Of a stretch of DNA of 22,884 nt, positions 20,746 through 22,884 are shown piece after piece. The translations under genes were made by a program, and so were the position numbers. This DNA comes from UMGS1649 sp045659265 (GTDB lineage Bacteria > Bacillota > Clostridia > TANB77 > CAG-465). The DNA is taken from the NCBI GenBank assembly GCA_045659265.1, contig JAZOWO010000109.1:1-22884 (forward strand). Reading direction: 5' to 3'. Position 1 is the stretch's first letter, and every line of letters begins with the position of its first letter. Under the pieces are notes generated by a model. It was not told where the DNA came from, did not search any database, and saw only the letters and a program-made list of their open reading frames with translations.

Positions 20746-21083
20746 TGCAAGAGTATAAATATGACCCCTTAGCTGGATTTCACATGGTTCATGACTTATA
20801 TGCAGAACTTATAAAATTCGACTATCATCTAGTTGAGTTGTATGAATATTCGGTTAAGGAGTTGTTGTTTATACTCAAATATAAACGTGAAGGTGTTGCT
20901 TATGATATTTGGAGAAGAGGAAGTATTCATAGAGTTGCTGTTTGGGGTAAAGACTATGATAAGGTTGAAAAACTTCTTCCTGAATTATTTGAAGCAAAAC
21001 CAAAAGTTAAAATGCCTGATTGGTTAAAAGGTGATTATGCTAAGAAATTAGAAGAAAGAATTAATAGAGGAAGGAGGGATTAG
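20745..21083 (+). CDS. Tail assembly chaperone, T-like part (made by -1 frameshift and/or coupled start)
   Basis: This 112-aa segment is in the -1 frame relative to the first chaperone. Its ATG overlaps that gene's stop (TAATG), so it could also be started independently, but no SD is seen within 12 nt upstream. A frameshift at 20736-20742 would give a fusion of about 220 aa. The Trp/Tyr-rich, basic text (YKYDPLAGFHMVHDLYAEL, ELLFILKYKREGVAYDIWRR) and C-terminal helix (YAKKLEERINRGRRD) are of the sort seen in second chaperone parts, which bind the tape measure. The tape measure begins 3 nt after its stop, and GGAGG for it lies in this gene's last codons. Confidence 0.82.
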   Translation: MQEYKYDPLAGFHMVHDLYAELIKFDYHLVELYEYSVKELLFILKYKREGVAYDIWRRGSIHRVAVWGKDYDKVEKLLPELFEAKPKVKMPDWLKGDYAKKLEERINRGRRD

Positions 21084-21085
21084 TG

Positions 21086-22884
21086 ATGAATGAAGATTTT
21101 ATTATTAGTATTGGTGCTGATAGTAGTAAATTTGAGAGTGAAGTTAAAAAAGTAAAACGTACTGTTGATGAGATGACAGGTACCATCTCTATTGGATTTG
21201 ATACTGGTCAAGCGGACGAAGCCTTAAAAGAATCTACAAAAGCTATGAATGATTATAAAGGTTCTGCTAGAAAAGCTGGAAGAACAACGAACGAACTTGG
21301 TAAACATTTCAACAAGTTACAGAAAAATATTAAAGGTTCTGGTAATGGATATAATAAATTATCTAAAGGTTTGAATCAAAGTCCTAAAGCAAGAGCTAGT
21401 AGACAATACCTAAAAGGTATGGCTCCAGCATTTGGAACTAAGGTTTTTGCTAAAGGTACGTCGAGAGTTGCGGCTGCGTTAAACAAACCTAGACTAGCTG
21501 CTCAGCAACGTGCTAAAATAAATCCTAAACCTCAAGATATTACACCTGGAGAAGCTCTTGCTAGATTCCAAGGTATGTCTAGAATCAAGACATTTTCAAG
21601 TGTATCTGAGTCAATGTTTAAATCTCCTGCAAAACGTGTAGCTAAAGGTAATATACTTGGAAAAGTATATATTAATGCTAAGATGGCGTTAGCTAAATAT
21701 AACAGAGAGTTAGAAATAGTAAATAAAAACATAGATAAATTGAATTCTGAAAAACAAGTTAGTTGGTTCAATAAGGTTGCTGATAGAGAAGAAAAAGGTA
21801 CATTAGAAAATAAAAAAGCTTATTTAGAAGAGAGAAAAAAATTGTTAGAGCAAGAAAATGCAGAAAACAAAATGTTCTCTTTAGCTGGACAAGGTCCAGA
21901 AGCTATAAATACTGAAATATCAGATTTACAAAGTAAGATAGCAGATACCACTGCAGCTAGAAAAGAAGTTGAAAAAGATTCAGCTGAGTATAAGAAATTA
22001 ACGCAAGAACTTAGACAATATAAACGTGAGTTGTTTGAAGTTCAATCTCTTAAAGCTCATAATGGTAGTGCTTATGAAGTTGCTACTGCGGGTGGAGCAA
22101 GAGGTACAGGTAAAATCGTTCAAACGTCTAAATACCAAGAAAATCAAAAAGAAATTGATGGTATTGATAAAGAACTTGTTGATGTAAATAATGCTATTGA
22201 TATGATAAACAAGAAGATGAAAGTCTTCTCTGAAGTTGCAAAAGGAATACGTAAAGAGATAAGAGCTATTGTGCATGATTTACAACAAGACCCAGATAAG
22301 AAAGCTTGGAAAAGTGATACTCTTAAACAATACACTCGAGAATGGCAAATAATGCAAGAGAGATTTGGTGGAGACATCCCTGGTAGTAAATTCCTAAATG
22401 CATTCCAAAGAATTGGTAGAAGAATTAAGACACAAACAACAAACATTTTTGCTAACTGGTTAAACCCTATTTATGTAGCTGGACGTATGATAAATGCGTT
22501 TATGTCACAAAACGTAAAATATGCAAACACATTTAAAGTTGTTTCATATAACGCGGTTAGAATAATAGAGCCATTAGTTAAAAATTTATTGGATTGGGTT
22601 TTAAGACTACTTCAATATGTGAATGTATTTACCAAGAAGTGGATGAATGTAGACTTATTTGATAAATCATATATGTCAGCAAAGAAAACAACAGAAGAAC
22701 TTAAAAATATAACAGCTTCCTTCGATGAATTACATCCTATTGGAGAAAACGACACAACGCTTATGGATACTGGTGAATTACCTACTGTAGACCCAGAGTG
22801 GATAAAGAAGTTAGAAGGATGGGCAGATAAACTTAAACCTACAGCAACTAAAATTGGTGAATGGATAGCAGATGCATTCTCTCA
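21086..22884 (+). CDS. Tape measure protein (N-terminal 599 codons; gene continues past window)
   Basis: The frame is open from ATG 21086 to the end of the window without a stop. The SD AAGGAGGG is at 21070-21077. The protein starts NEDFIISIGADSSKFESEVK, the usual opening of tape measure proteins that list repeated coiled-coil units. Residues about 190-400 are long charged helices (LEIVNKNIDKLNSEKQ, KKAYLEERKKLLEQEN, KELVDVNNAIDMINKK). Near residue 540, ITASFDELHPIG matches the short Ala/Gly-Phe-Asp-Glu motif recurrent in Bacillota tape measures. It fixes tail length and may carry a channel or peptidase domain further on, beyond the window. Its place after the chaperones is canonical. Confidence 0.92.
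   Translation, partial: MNEDFIISIGADSSKFESEVKKVKRTVDEMTGTISIGFDTGQADEALKESTKAMNDYKGSARKAGRTTNELGKHFNKLQKNIKGSGNGYNKLSKGLNQSPKARASRQYLKGMAPAFGTKVFAKGTSRVAAALNKPRLAAQQRAKINPKPQDITPGEALARFQGMSRIKTFSSVSESMFKSPAKRVAKGNILGKVYINAKMALAKYNRELEIVNKNIDKLNSEKQVSWFNKVADREEKGTLENKKAYLEERKKLLEQENAENKMFSLAGQGPEAINTEISDLQSKIADTTAARKEVEKDSAEYKKLTQELRQYKRELFEVQSLKAHNGSAYEVATAGGARGTGKIVQTSKYQENQKEIDGIDKELVDVNNAIDMINKKMKVFSEVAKGIRKEIRAIVHDLQQDPDKKAWKSDTLKQYTREWQIMQERFGGDIPGSKFLNAFQRIGRRIKTQTTNIFANWLNPIYVAGRMINAFMSQNVKYANTFKVVSYNAVRIIEPLVKNLLDWVLRLLQYVNVFTKKWMNVDLFDKSYMSAKKTTEELKNITASFDELHPIGENDTTLMDTGELPTVDPEWIKKLEGWADKLKPTATKIGEWIADAFS

Overview
The window is a 22.9 kb stretch of a tailed phage or prophage genome, truncated at both ends. 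It is AT-rich, all recognised genes lie on the + strand, and they are packed with frequent TAATG stop/start overlaps and strong GGAGG ribosome binding sites. TGG encodes Trp and TGA is used as a stop (for example at 12935 and 13356), so the code is standard. The endolysin (amidase plus SH3 domains), sigma-A-type promoters and codon use point to a low-GC Gram-positive (Bacillota) host, plausibly a gut Clostridia/Erysipelotrichia-type bacterium; that host is an inference. Portal, minor head protein, scaffold, capsid, connectors, tail tube and tape measure describe a long-tailed siphovirus with SPP1-like gene order.

Layout. (1) 1-5120: packaging and early head genes: end of the small terminase, large terminase, an HD-domain protein inserted between identical 17-bp repeats, portal, minor head protein (overlapping the portal by 179 nt), and scaffold. 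(2) 5132-6251: small uncharacterised genes (182 aa, zinc ribbon, SH3-like, 25-aa acidic). (3) 6251-12756: endolysin and three virion/host-recognition proteins, including a LamG-type fibre and a 1006-aa fibre with BspA-type leucine-rich repeats. (4) 12757-14080: a separate transcription unit with a perfect-consensus promoter and terminator that looks like a compact Agr-type peptide signalling module: an AgrC-sensor-like membrane protein (split by a 7-bp duplication), an 18-aa aromatic peptide, and an AgrB-like membrane peptidase fused to a sigma-region-4-like HTH. (5) 14118-16939: a cluster of Gly/Cys/Arg-rich proteins and a putative papain-like cysteine peptidase. (6) 16940-20398: a structured leader, major capsid protein, connectors, tail terminator and tail tube, closed by a terminator. 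(7) 20422-22884: tail assembly chaperones with an A AAA AAC -1 frameshift site, then an incomplete tape measure gene.

The most interesting points are the Agr-like module with its membrane-tethered HTH, the split of the head genes (scaffold and capsid about 12 kb apart with lysis, fibre and signalling genes between), the 15-bp perfect stem in the capsid leader, and the 7-bp duplication that breaks the putative receptor. No tRNA, CRISPR array, integrase or transposase was seen. No stretch longer than 300 nt lacks a gene; the longest gap, 16940-17183, holds the capsid promoter and structured leader.
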